NCBI GenBank assembly: GCA_047967505.1
Contig: CM106539.1
Direction: 5' to 3' (one strand)
Source of the DNA: Dipteris shenzhenensis
Taxonomy: Eukaryota > Polypodiophyta > Polypodiopsida > Gleicheniales
Length of the DNA: 64,000 nt
In this document: piece by piece, positions 1 through 10,121 of the stretch
Numbering within the stretch: position 1 is the first letter of the stretch
Layout: each line of letters opens with the position of its first letter
Notes under the pieces: generated by a model
What the model was told of the DNA's origin: nothing
What the model saw: only the letters and a program-made list of their open reading frames with translations
Databases searched by the model: none
Position numbers and translations under genes: made by a program

Positions 1-502
1 CCTCAAAACTTGCAAAGGTAAAGGTAGCCCCATAAAAGAGGGTGAATGGGATGTCTATAGAGATGGAATTACATTGATCAAAGATTTCAAAGCTAAATCA
101 ACAAACTCCCAGTCTATAATTGATGTGTATGATCTCCATTTGTTTTCTTTTGTCTTAAGTTCAGTAACTTCAGCTAGGTATTGTGTCGTTCTCGATGATC
201 GTGTGCTAGTTCAATGACTTTGGCTAGGTATTGTGTTGTTCTCTCCATGCCATCACACATTGGACCTCCTACCTTTACATCTTAGATTTCTGACTAGTAG
301 TGCACCTTCTTATACTAGGAGCTTAACCATTCCCAGTCCCACCTATCCTTTGATATGACACTCCCCAAAGCCATATAAGACACACATAGGACTCCTCCAT
401 ATACCACTAGTATGACTTTGATCACTCCTTAGACCACATCTATATAGCAACACTCTCCTAGAGCAAGTAGATGATGAGCCAAATATTGATTCCTCATCAC
501 CA
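1..502. other. Left flank, no gene recognised
   Basis: Only short ORFs in all frames and nothing with a recognisable motif. A short stretch near 115-145 resembles 61425-61460 (both contain 'tctataattgat' followed by 'atgatctccatttg'), so part of this flank may be old repeat. The last bases (501-505, 'caaaa') nearly match the five bases after the copia-1 3' LTR ('caaat') and may be its target duplication. Confidence 0.4.
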
Positions 503-776
503 AAAAGGCCATCTTTTGGTGGTTCTAGTGATGCCCTATAGGCCATGGTATGTGCCTTGTAGGCATAAGTGTAGGCACTTATAGTGTTAGTGCCTTCTAT
601 GCCACATAGGACACTTAGTCCTATGTGACACCTAGGACACTTAGTCCTAGGCCTAGATACAAGTACTTTGTACTTGTGTTTTGCAACCTTATCTATCTAT
701 TTTGACGTGACTTCTACATCAACTTCGTCCTGTACCTGCACTCTCTCTCTCTCTCTCTCTTCGTTTTGCATCTACA
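503..776 (+). repeat. copia-1 5' LTR
   Basis: Matches 3816-4091 almost base for base and ends in 'gcatctaca'. Its first three bases ('tgt') appear lost or mutated, as the copy starts inside an A-run. It contains a CT microsatellite (about 738-760), two head-to-tail copies of an 'aggacacttagtcct' palindrome-like unit and the palindrome 'caagtactttgtacttg'. Copia LTRs normally carry promoter and poly(A) signals; I cannot place a TATA box with confidence. Confidence 0.88.
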
Positions 777-777
777 G

Positions 778-789
778 TGGTATCAGAGC
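778..789 (+). promoter_or_regulatory. Primer-binding site of copia-1 (tRNA-Met type)
   Basis: 'tggtatcagagc' begins two bases after the LTR end. This is the usual plant copia site complementary to the 3' end of initiator tRNA-Met, where minus-strand cDNA synthesis starts. Confidence 0.88.
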
Positions 790-1834
790 CTAGTATATGA
801 TCTTCGTGATGACAATGCCATAGTTCTCACTAGCACTTTGCAAAAAGGGCTTTATCACCTTGATCATCATTCAGCTACACTTTCTATTGAAGCATTGGCT
901 ATTTCAGATTCACAACTTGCTGAAACTCATCTTTGGCATGAGAGAATGGGCCATCTCAATTATAAAGCTCTTGCAACGCTACATTCACAGCAGATGGCAA
1001 ATGATGTACCTCAGACTCACACAGTTTCTAAACATGTGTGTGAGGGTTGTCTTTTGGGTAAGATGCATCGATTTCCTTTTCAAAAGAATTGTCCAAAACT
1101 CTCACAAAGGAAACTGCAGCTAGTACACAGTGATGTCTGTGGCCCAATGAGGACAAATGCCATTGGAGGATACAAGTATTTCATGACTCTCATTGATGAT
1201 TTCACAAGGTATTGCTGGGTATATCCTTTAAAGGCCAAATCTGAAGTTTTCTTATGCTTTCAGAGATGGCTGAATATGGTTGAGAATGAATCAGGATGCA
1301 AGCTTGTCACCCTCAACACAGATAGGGGGGGTGAGTATATGTCAAAGGAGTTTGATGCATTCCTATCCTCACGGGGCATTATTCACTCATGCACTACTCC
1401 TTACACTCCTCAGCAGAATCCTGTTTCTGAAAGGAAAAAGGGGTCCACAATGGAGATGACCAGATGCATGCTTAAGGCCAAGTCTTTGCCCAATAAATTT
1501 TGGCTTGATGCAGTAATGTGTGCCAACTATGTGCTGAATAGATCACCTACACGGGCATTAAAGATATGAAGCATGGAAAGGCAGGAAGCCTTCACTTTCA
1601 CACATGAAAGTTTTTGGGTCTCTTGCATATGTTCATGTACCATCTCAGCTGAGACATAAGCTTGATGACAAGGCAATCAAATGCATATTCATTGATTACA
1701 GCCAGGAGAGCAGAGGGTATCGGTTATATCAACCAAATACTGGGAAGATTATTGTCAGTAGAGATGTGATCTTTGCTGAACATTCAGCTTCTCCTCTTGT
1801 GGGCTGCAAAGCAAAGCCAGATATTTGCCTTTGA
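784..1834 (+). pseudogene. copia-1 pre-integrase and integrase domain, broken
   Basis: The first open stretch runs to the stop at 1567-1569 and shows a pre-integrase HHCC zinc finger (HERMGH ... CEGC, about 930-1060) followed by the integrase core. The three catalytic acidic residues are visible: D in HSDVCGPM (about 1126-1150), D in NTDRGGEY (about 1315-1338) and E in VSERK (about 1426-1440), the DDE arrangement of retroviral-type integrases. At about 1560-1570 a small deletion after SPTRALK shifts the frame, and the protein resumes at YEAW and then KVFGSLAYVHVP up to 1834. Another shift near 1790-1800 moves it into the frame of the linker. Integrase inserts the cDNA into the chromosome; this copy could not make a full product. 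Confidence 0.88.
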
Positions 1835-2198
1835 ATCTTGGTTACCTCTACCATCATCAGAAGAGGATTTTGAGAAGCAACATGCGCCTCCTGCAGGCCC
1901 TCCACAAAGCAATAATCAGCCTCAACCTCATGCTGATTTGCAGGTTTCTCTTCCGGCACAAAATGATCCCATTACTAATGATGCAGTCATTGAAGAAAGA
2001 GCTGTTAATAGACAGCAAAGGCAAGTTCCCAGATGGCTTCTGGATACATTGAGGGACAGCAAACAAGATCAGCCTTTTGCTGCCCGGACAAGATCAGGGA
2101 ATAGACAGCATGGTCACTTTCTTGAGTTTGCACTCCTTGCTACAGCATGCAATGAAGAGCCTTTGTGCCATAAAGATGCTTTTGACTAAAAAGAGTGG
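1800..2198 (+). pseudogene. copia-1 integrase-RT linker, with in-frame stop
   Basis: This low-conservation spacer is rich in Pro, Gln and Ser, as is usual between copia integrase and RT, and includes the basic-patch motif 'ARTRSG' near 2082-2100. It is open until the TAA at 2187-2189. It is in the same frame as the RT that follows, so a single nonsense change separates the two. Confidence 0.7.
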
Positions 2199-3688
2199 AT
2201 GGATGCAATGAAAGCTGAGTTACAATCTATTGCAAAAAATGACACTTGGGAATTAGTAGATCTCCCACCTGGCAAGCATGCCATTGGAACGCGGTGGGTC
2301 TACAAATTAAAAAGGAAATCTGATGGCAGCATAGATCGATACAAAGCCCGTCTTGTTGCAAAAGGGTATGCCCAACAACAAGGCATTGACTTTGAGGAGA
2401 CATTTGCTCCCACATCCAGGATTACTACCATTCGATGTGTCATTGCCATTGCAGCCCATCATCATTGGCAAGTGCACCAACTTGACATCAAGACTGCCTT
2501 TCTTCATGGGGATCTGCCGGAAGAAGTCTATGTCACACAACCTCCTGGCTTTGAGGTTGTTAATTCTGAAAATAAGGTATGCCGGCTTAGAAAATTCCTT
2601 TATGGTTTGAAGCAGGCACCCAGGGCATGGTATGTCAAAATTCATGCACACTTACTATCCCTTGGTTTTCAGAATAGTCCCACAGAACCCACTCTTTATT
2701 TCCGTGGGAGTGGATCTGATTTTTTAGTGCTGATTTTATATGTGGATGATATGCTTATCATGGGCCCAGATACTCAGCAAATTGCAGCTTTCAAGGCTGA
2801 TTTGCAGCAGATTTTTGACATGTCAGACATGGGACAGATCCATTATTATTTGGGCATTCAGTTTGCTCATGTTGAGGGGGGTATCATGATGTCTCAGTCC
2901 AAGTATATTGGACAGCTCCTTGATCGTTTTCAGTTTGAGGATTGCAAGCCAATCTCTACTCCAGTGGACCCTGGCCTCAAATTCTCAGCTCGTGATGGGA
3001 GCCCACCATGTGATATCACTCTTTATCAGCAGGCTGTTGGATGCCTTATTTATTTATGTCACACCAGACCTGACTTGCAGTATGCAGTATCTCAGCTCAG
3101 CAGATTCATGCACATGCCCAATTCACAGCATTGGCAGGCAGTGAAGAGAGTCTTCAGATATCTCAGAGACACTCAGGATTTAGCCCTCTTCTATGGTGAC
3201 CAGGGTTCACTTACCATGCATGCTTACACGGATAGTGACTGGGCACGATGTTCCGACTCTAGAGTGTCACATACTGGCAATTTTTTTTGTTTGGCAATTC
3301 ATGTATTTCTTGGCTCAGCAAGAAGCAACCGACAGTTGCCACGTCTAGTTGTGAGGCTGAGTACAGGGCAGCATTCACTGCTACAGTAGAGTGTGTTTGG
3401 CTTTGACAGTTACTTACAGATCTTGGTATTTGCCAGACATCCTCCACTATTGTCTACACTGACAGCCAGAGTGCTTTTTTTATTGCGCGTAACCCAGTGT
3501 TTCATGCGCGTACCAAGCATATTGAAGTTCACTATCATTATGTTCGGGAGTGGCTGTCAGTAGGAGACATAGAGTTGTCCTATCTTCCCACAGAGGACAA
3601 CATCGCAGATATGTTTACAAAGGCACTTCCTCGTCCCAAGTTCGAAGTCTTCCGACAGGCTTTACACTTGGTTCCCTTTGTTACATGA
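2199..3688 (+). pseudogene. copia-1 reverse transcriptase and RNase H, broken near the 3' end
   Basis: RT is open from 2199 to about 3280. Copia RT hallmarks in order are WVYKLKRKSDGSIDRYKARL, GIDFEETFAP, QLDIKTAFLHGDL (box A Asp), FLYGLKQAPRAWY and the YVDD box at 2739-2750, so the polymerase active site is intact. RNase H begins near YTDSDWARC (about 3226-3252). A shift in the T-run at about 3280-3290 breaks the frame; the SKKQPTVATSS and EAEYRA motifs continue one frame over. A TGA at 3404-3406 then sits where the family normally has a sense codon, and the tail (TKHIEVHYHYVREW, ADMFTKAL) is open to the stop at 3686-3688. The enzyme would copy element RNA into DNA in virus-like particles, but there is no gag here to build them. 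Confidence 0.92.
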
Positions 3689-3804
3689 TTTGACATTCCT
3701 TGTACATTCATAGGTGGCTATATCCTTTTGGATGAACATGTGCCACCCTACCAGAAACTACCAGGTATTCTGAGACGTTTCCAGAGTACTTCAGCCCATC
3801 CCAT

Positions 3805-3815
3805 GGAGGGGGGTT
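3805..3815 (+). promoter_or_regulatory. Polypurine tract of copia-1
   Basis: 'ggaggggggtt' lies directly 5' of the 3' LTR. It primes plus-strand synthesis in LTR elements. Confidence 0.8.
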
Positions 3816-4091
3816 TGTAGGCCATCTTTTGGTGGTTCTAGTGATGCCCTATAGGCCATGGTATGTGCCTTATAGGCATAAGTGTAGGCACTTATAGTGT
3901 TAGTGCCTTCTATGCCACATAGGACACTTAGTCCTATGTGACACCTAGGACACTTAGTCCTAGGCCTAGATACAAGTACTTTGTACTTGTGTTTTGCAAC
4001 CTTATCTATCTATTTTGACGTGACTTCTACATCGACTTCGTCCTATACCTGCACTCTCTCTCTCTCTCTCTCTCTTCGTTTCGCATCTACA
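3816..4091 (+). repeat. copia-1 3' LTR
   Basis: It begins 'tgtaggccat' and ends 'gcatctaca', and retains the TG start that the 5' copy lost. The following five bases ('caaat', 4092-4096) match 501-505 at four of five positions. Confidence 0.88.
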
Positions 4092-5048
4092 CAAATTTCT
4101 CTTCACGTAGTAGCCTAGCACTCGTTCCCTACACTATTAAACAAAAGAAAGCCACCCAAAGGGTCGATAGCCCATAATACTTGGTATCATGCTTAGCATA
4201 AAGCGCTTAGGCAATAGTAGCACATCGAGGCCAAACACTTAGTACAACACAAGAAACAATAGTTTCTTATCTGTCATGAACATGAGCTCTTGAATATCTT
4301 AATATATAATAACTCCAAATAATTTCGGTTAAAGCACTTGGAGAGGAGATCACCACATCCCTTCTAGGACCTTAGTCCTTAGAAATCCTATGCAAACATA
4401 CTATAGGACGTTCTTGACCATCTCAGGCACAATCTCAAGACACCAGTTCCACACTCTTCAACTGGCCCGCCTAAAAGAGGCCATTACGAATTAAAATGAA
4501 AAGGCCAACGATCAAAAGGGCTTCAAGCAGAATTCCCAACCCATGGTTGGGGGTGGTTGCTCAAGCTATTCATTAAAGCCTTTTGTATTGGCTTCTTTAG
4601 TCCTTGGACCATGAGCAACATCATACTTATTCACAAAGGAGGAGATCCCACATGAAGAGTTCACTATTGAAAATGCAATAGCTACTAGTATATCCATTTT
4701 CTCTTCTTGAATAGAGTAGGATTCAATTCCAACCCACCTCGTGATGTTTTGCAATATGAGGGGCTATTCCATCATTAAAACTATTATCAAGCAAGCCTAT
4801 TGTCTTGAATGAAAAATAAATAAATAAATTTGTTTGTTTATTGCTTTGAAAATAAATTAAAAGTGAATGTCTTTAAGGCCTAAAATTTAAATCCTTTCCT
4901 TGACTTTTAGAGGTTTGGATAATGTAAAACAATATTAAATTGTATTATTTATTACTTTTCATACAAGGTTGTGAATTATCAATTGTAAAACACCTTGAAT
5001 CCTTTTCACATGGAAAACACTGCTTAGATTTAATGAGGAAAAAAATAC
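4092..5048. other. AT-rich sequence downstream of TMC exon c, no gene recognised
   Basis: AT-rich with only short ORFs (the longest on the minus strand, 4566-4754, has no recognisable motif). It lies 3' of the TMC exon at 5049-5249 on the minus strand, so it is probably the next intron, but no further TMC exon was recognised. Confidence 0.4.
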
Positions 5049-5249
5049 CTGAAGATATTGTGATAAGACTTGATACATAGATAAATTTGCTTTTATAGGC
5101 CCACAAATACCAGTACTTGGATAAGTCATAAAGAATGTCTCAGGAATGATGGAAAGAATTAATGCCACAAGTAAAACACCGTAAGTTAAGCTTGAAGTGT
5201 GTGAGGCACTATATAGCTTTTGCATTGGTGCACATGTTTTGAGAGTAAG
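5049..5249 (-). CDS. TMC-like membrane protein, exon c (67 codons)
   Basis: On the minus strand the exon follows a 'ttggcag' acceptor and ends at 'CTTCAG' before a 'gtattt' donor. It is exactly 67 codons in phase 0. It encodes the region after a TMC family core motif: an LxxxCxPxxxxxxAS stretch (LTLKTCAPMQKLYSAS), a hydrophobic membrane segment (about residues 24-38) and then PSTGICGP...SMYQV, matching the PSxxCGPFxxxxTMY signature of TMC proteins. TMC proteins are multi-pass plasma-membrane channels or scramblase-like proteins of the TMC/OSCA/anoctamin superfamily; the animal members serve mechanosensation. The exon joins in frame to exon b, 13.8 kb away. No stop, frame shift or damaged splice site is seen. 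Family assignment rests on motif recognition, not a search. Confidence 0.8.
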
Positions 5250-5839
5250 CTGCCAACAGATTTTTACAAATAGCTTCAATCATCGTCTTGTAAAAGACCC
5301 TAACTAAACAAAATACTATATTTCTTAGTTTCCTTATAAGGACACAAACTCTTAAAAGACTAGAAATACTATATGCAATGTTTCATATGGTTCAATGAGA
5401 AAAAGCATGTTTTCCTTTATCAATGTCGAAGTCATTGAATATTCGTACTTTTTCTTTATCCCAAAGCATGTAAGTATGAATCAAAACTTTTGACACAAAC
5501 TATGATTAAAAATATAGCATATAAATATAGCCTTTTGATGCCAGAATATGGAACACAAATATGGCCTCTTGACACTAGATGACGAAGTTTGAATCAAGCC
5601 TTTCGACACTAGAATATAGCACATAGACTATGAACATGAGTACTTGGAAGACATGGACGTTGAAGGTGACCATAAAGCTTCCACTCTCAACAAGAGTCAT
5701 ATAAGAGGTAAAGAGAATTCTATGGAGAGCATGATGAGAGAAAAAAAGGAAAGAATGACAATCAAAATTGAATAGCAAGATATGACAATAATGTATCAAA
5801 TTGTAAGCACTCTAAGTGACAACTTTAAAAATGTAAAGT

Positions 5840-6615
5840 TTTTCGATATGTTAACTCGTCTATCCTCCAAATCCTGGGGTCTAATAATCACGCCATCCTC
5901 CGACTCCCTCAGCAATTGGTTGCAGTCGAACCAGGTCTCGGTGGGGAACTCCTGGTCCCTCCCCAATCCGTGTTGGAGTAGGTCCAACCGTATAATACGA
6001 TTGATCTCATCCTATGGGACCAAGATATTAGGGGCATCTAGGCTGTACTAAAAGGGGGGAAGATGGTCCATCTGAATATCCTGCCCGAACCTCGCTTTTA
6101 GCTAGTCGTATAGATTACTCTAGTGCCACCCTCGCTAGTCTCCCTCTAGGTAAGGTGTGGGCCCTATGAAGATAGGTGACCATCTGGAATATGGCATCAA
6201 TCTCGAGTGGTGTCATGGCAAACTTTGCCTCTATGATCTAGTGGGGGACTGAAGGCTTACTCTAAATCATTTTGGATCCCATAGTCACCTGCAGCCTCTC
6301 AAAACGTTGCCACTCAATCGTTCGCTGACAGGTCACCCGCCAGATTGGTGCTGCGTACATGGTTGTCGGCCTTACCAATGTGTCAAATAGGCATCCCTTC
6401 GTCGGGGGTCTCGAAAGCGTACCTGAAAGCACTGCCACTCTAGTTAAGCTAGAGCTCCTTGCCCTTGTGCAAGTCATGCCCTGGCTGCGTGGATCATCGT
6501 GAAGACTGGCCTCACAAAGACTGCCCCAAAGTAGGTTTAGGTGATTGAGGAGAGGTGATACAAAATGCCCATCACCTCTCATTTGGAGAAAGGTATATTT
6601 GGGCAAAGCACTCCC
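5840..6615 (-). mobile_element. LINE-A fragment, RT C-terminal part, decayed
   Basis: Reading down the minus strand, peptides match other LINE-A copies in the window: a segment with LTRVAVLSGTL and LFDTLVRPTTMYAAPIW (6320-6450), then ERLQVTMGSKMI, SKPSVPH and a degenerate tail to about 5840. The same order occurs in the plus-strand copy at 17098-17650 (DSLVRPVGMYGSPCW, VERLQVLMLSRMI). This is the region after the RT palm, thumb and connection, of an APE-type LINE. Many stops. No 3' tail or target duplication seen. Confidence 0.7.
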
Positions 6616-8520
6616 TTCACATGGTCGGTCATGTCTTGGATGAGAGTCTTAGCCAATTGGGCAGCACTTTGTACTCTTCCATAGGACACATCTTAAACTG
6701 GAACTGGAATTGGAGAGAGAGGCACAGGGGAAAGAACAAGAATTGGAGGCTCAAACGATAAAATTTGAAACTGAGTGGGCAACTTGGGAAAAATAAAGTT
6801 TTGAGCTGCAACAAGAAAAGGAGCAGCATGATAAACACATATGGGGGCTCCAACAGGTAAACAAGACTTAAGAAATTGAATTGAGAGCTCTTCAGAGCGA
6901 CAAAGAATCATGGGCAATATCACAAAAATCATTTTAAGAACTAACGACCAGTTGCACAGTATGAAAAGGATCAGCTCCAACTGGTACTCACTTTTGCCTT
7001 AGAGGCATTAGCAAGTACCTCAGTCACTGTGGCTTCCTTGCAGGCTGGTATGATGCAGAGAAATTGCAGGTAGGGAGGCGAATTCTACAGCAACATGAGG
7101 CACACTTTGCAGACATGACCAAATCTTCGTGCAAAGTGCACCACTTTTCTGGTTACTGTGGATACCTAGACATCAGCTTTGACTACGCTAGTGGCCACCA
7201 ATAACAGATACAAGAAGATAGCAGACATTATGGGCGAGGATGTGCAGAATGTAAAGAAAAGTACAAGGAGCTTTAGCGCATCCTTGAGACACTGGCGATT
7301 GAAGCCTAGGTGGAGCACTCTCACGTGTGTCCTCTACCATAACCGCAGCTCTTTCCTCTGTTGGTTCGCCACCAGATGATTCATCCATTTCTTGTGTGGC
7401 TGATTTTCAGGTTTTGATAATTGCAATTGCATCCACCAAGCTTTTTGGTTTTGGATATATTGCTTCGGATGAATTGTGTTATTTGGCCTGATTTGGCACT
7501 TCTCTATCTATTTACATATTCTGCTTAGTCACGCCACAGCGATTATCTCCATGAATATTTAAAAAAAAATTTAAGTTTGTTTTCAAATATTACTTTACCT
7601 TTTTCACACAGAGAATTCCACACACATCCTTACACCCTAGTCACTGATACAGTGAATTGATAGCGGTGGCGGGGACCCATTGTGACCAGGCTTGGTCCAA
7701 GCCAATGACCAGACTTGTCCAGTCCGATGGCAAGACTCAGTCCAAGCCATTGATCAAACTTAGCCTAAGCTGATGACTGGAGTTCGTGTGGTACAGACCA
7801 ATGACTAGCATTGTCTCGGTCCCGAAACTTTGGCCACAAATTTTGGTAAAGCACAGGGACAGCACAAAAAATAGGGGTCTCCAGCCCACCATGATGGAAG
7901 ATTCCACAAAGGAGCATTGGGCCAACCGATCAGTGGCCCCAATTAATTGATGCCGAAGAGGACCAAGACCGTGGTACCTTGGATTTCCAAAGAGTGTGCA
8001 CAAGGGACACCCCTCCACTAGCACACACCTGTATGGATGCTATCCTGCACATGAAGGAGTTATGACACTGCCAAGAAGTTGGTATAGGTGCAGAGACCAA
8101 AGTATCACCTTAAGATAATGAACCAAAAGCTGGTAAAGTCTCCTAACTGAATGGCATAGTCGAGAGGTGTCAAGTAGAAAGGCAATAAAATAGTGTCTCA
8201 GAGATAGAGTAGGGACATCTGGCAATGGAGGAGGAGGAGAATCATGGCTTCAAATAGAAAGACTACCCGCTGATCGCGATAAGGAAAGGAGAATAAATGA
8301 AGGTCGGGGAGAAAGGGTAGGAGAGGATCATTCGTACAAAGACAAAGAAAAGAATACGAGAGAAGAGAGGCTTGAGCTACAAGAGCACCTATTATATCGG
8401 GGATTCTTGGTGAGTGGTCTTTGTACCATCCGAGAGGTGGATCTGTTTACTTTGGTCAGCTGCATAACACTGTGGCGAGCCCAATTCTTGTTCTATTTCA
8501 CTCTAGCACGTGCAGCTTCT
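6600..8520 (+). mobile_element. Element X, degenerate partial copy
   Basis: This is a broken copy of the coiled-coil gene seen at 58651-59586. The start of the segment (KHSLHM...LDESLSQLG, 6604-6660) parallels MKRSLHLAQCIMDDTFTQLG at 58798. It continues as Glu/Gln/Lys-rich helical sequence with many stops to about 7320. As in the other copy, a 'gtggcgggg' box (7666-7675), degenerate 'gacca' tandem repeats and a purine-rich stretch (8200-8400; compare 60420-60620) follow in the same order. The co-linearity over 1.5 kb of coding and non-coding sequence shows that this is a dispersed repeat unit, not a single gene. Element class unknown. Confidence 0.55.
7676..7792 (+). repeat. Degenerate ~23-bp tandem repeat in element X
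   Basis: About five imperfect units beginning 'gaccag', 'gaccag', 'ggcaag', 'gatcaa', 'gactgg', each followed by a variant of 'cttggtccaagcc'. The homologous position in the other copy (59935-60160) is also a short tandem repeat starting 'gaccac'. Confidence 0.5.
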
Positions 8521-8834
8521 TACAAGCATAAGCATTAATCTGTCTTTGTCTTTCATTTGATCTTCCATCCCATACTTGCACCATCATCTACACTACAGTC
8601 TACATAGTAACCATTCCATAGTTGCACCATCACCGTGTGATCCATCGCACGGTTCCTGCATCAACGCCCATAGTGGCAAGTTTAACGGATTTCTTGCACC
8701 TCACACCAGTGGCCTTTGGCCTCTAGTAAATTGTAATACCTCCAGAAGAGATTAAAAACCCCCTTAGACAAAGCGCTAGTGCTTTCACTCACATTTCCGG
8801 GACCCCAGAATCAAGTCTCTTCTCTTTGATTCAC
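8521..8834. other. No gene recognised
   Basis: Between the element X fragment and LINE-A. Mixed composition, no long ORF. It may be the rest of the element X terminal region, but I see no second copy to confirm that. Confidence 0.3.
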
Positions 8835-9335
8835 GTGCCTGTCCAGCTGGGATGTACAACAGTCTCTTTTGGGAGACAGACCTATTGCAAACAGGCTGGT
8901 CTCACATAGAGAGACTGCAACTACTGCGTCTTTCATGGATGTTCTGTAGCAAGCCATCGATCCCACATCAGATCCTACTAGTGAAGTTTGGAGCTACCCC
9001 TCTATAGCTCGATGTAGTCTTCTAGGAGGTCACTTATCTCTATAGAGTTAGAGACTTTGGTACCACAACATCTGGATGGTGCAGATTGCCATGATTGACC
9101 TTGACCTTATGTATAACCTTGGAGGCACAGGGGGATCAAAGGAGTTGGTATGATCAAATAGGCATATAGTTTGCAACCTTGGGTCTATAGATGGACAAAC
9201 TCCATCATTTTAATATAGCCTTGAGTTCCATCCAGTTCGCTTACCTACGACGAGGTGAACTAGGTCATTAGAGAGGGTAGCTCCACATGTACATGACTTG
9301 GCTAGCTCCGCTTTTGGTAAAACTTAGCTCCTACA
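8835..9335 (+). mobile_element. LINE-A fragment, left half, interrupted by copia-3
   Basis: Aligns by eye with 17225-17745: '...gggatgtacaacag' against 'gggatgtatggcag', then 'agtttggagctacccc', 'tagctcgatgtagtctt' and 'ctcctacagagat'. It codes for the region after RT and is full of stops. It breaks off at 9335-9340 where copia-3 begins and resumes at 11982 ('cactgcttgcgaatctc', compare 'cacttcttacatatcac' at 17744). Confidence 0.72.
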
Positions 9336-9340
9336 GAGAT
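9336..9340. repeat. Target site duplication of copia-3, left copy
   Basis: 'gagat', repeated at 11977-11981. In the uninterrupted LINE-A copy at 17740 the sequence reads 'cagagatcac' once. Confidence 0.85.
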
Positions 9341-9651
9341 TGAAGATGCAAGACATGCAATGGAAAGGAAAGTAGAAAAACAAGACTAGTCAAACATAAT
9401 GGAAATGAAAGAATGCTAGAAAGATATGTACAACCAAGCAAAGTGCTTACATGATCAAGAAAGACTTGAGGCTTGATTGATTTGACATGAGAAAGTACAA
9501 TGCCTTTATAGGATAGGCACACACACTCTAAGTGTCAAATGTATATGGGATAAGTCCCATAGTGACACGTGGCACTCTAGGATATAAAGTAGTGTAGTAC
9601 TACTCTAGAAAACACACTAAAAGTCACTCATATTGACTCCATTTCCTAACA
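9341..9651 (-). repeat. copia-3 3' LTR
   Basis: Matches 11661-11976 throughout, including 'gcctttataggataggcacacacactc' and 'gtgacacgtggcactctagg'. On the minus strand 'cctataaaggc' near 9510 is a plausible TATA-type box. Confidence 0.88.
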
Positions 9652-9664
9652 CCCCCCCATGGAG
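9652..9664 (-). promoter_or_regulatory. Polypurine tract of copia-3
   Basis: On the minus strand this reads CTCCATGGGGGGG immediately before the LTR's TGTTAGG. Confidence 0.75.
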
Positions 9665-10121
9665 GAAAGGTGAGGGACTACTGGAATGGAACCAAGAACA
9701 GAACATGACAATGACGGTCATCAAAACTGTGCATGCCGGTCTAGAACTAGACATGGCTCCCACACAATCTCAGAGGCAAGTGAGAATGGCTCAGAGGCTA
9801 GTGAGCATAACATAGAAATCTCATCTAGCATGGCTCAGAGGCTCATCATGCATGGATGCATGATCAACTTAGAGGTCTAGGAGACCAATGCACCAACAAA
9901 TAGACCTATCAAAGCCAAAAACACATGGCTCCCACAGTACATCCCCTCCTGGCTCCAAAGACTAATGAGGAACATGGAGCCACACACAAAAATTAGAAAA
10001 GAAATACATCATTTTAGGAGGATTGTCCGAGGCAGAGTACCTTTATTGACTACACACACATGATTTATTGCATTCATTTTTGGGAAACACCCCCACGGCA
10101 GAGTACCCAAGTATATCATGC
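9665..10121 (-). other. copia-3 3' non-coding region, shared with 34735-35169
   Basis: No ORF of note. The minus strand is clearly related to 34735-35169, including the order of two 'ctctgcc...gg' boxes ('actctgccgtggggg' and 'actctgcctcgg') and the stretch 'agtctctcacctt/agtccctcacctt' before the polypurine tract. Conservation of a long untranslated segment between two family members suggests it belongs to the functional element. Confidence 0.6.

Larger units (their letters stand above)
503..4091 (+). mobile_element. copia-1: internally deleted Ty1/copia LTR retrotransposon
   Basis: Two near-identical ~275-bp LTRs (503-776 and 3816-4091) flank about 3 kb. The 5' LTR is followed at once by a primer-binding site complementary to tRNA-Met (778-789), and a purine-rich tract precedes the 3' LTR (3805-3815). 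The order integrase, then reverse transcriptase, then RNase H is diagnostic of Ty1/copia. Gag, its zinc knuckle and the aspartic protease are missing: coding sequence starts in the pre-integrase region within a few codons of the primer-binding site. By eye the LTRs differ at about four substitutions plus a CT-repeat length change and the lost first three bases of the 5' LTR, so the insertion looks recent compared with its neighbours. The body has at least three frame shifts and two in-frame stops, so it cannot encode its own proteins. Confidence 0.9.

Noticed and set aside
343-546. 67-codon minus-strand ORF
   Set aside because: Overlaps the copia-1 LTR and has no recognisable content.
778-789. 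tRNA gene at the 'tggtatcagagc' sites (also 57143, 11647, 13681, 16180)
   Set aside because: Only the 12-17-base tRNA 3'-end complement is present, next to LTR ends. These are primer-binding sites; no cloverleaf follows.
4566-4754. Further TMC exon
   Set aside because: 62-codon minus-strand ORF with no membrane helix or TMC motif and no convincing splice pair.
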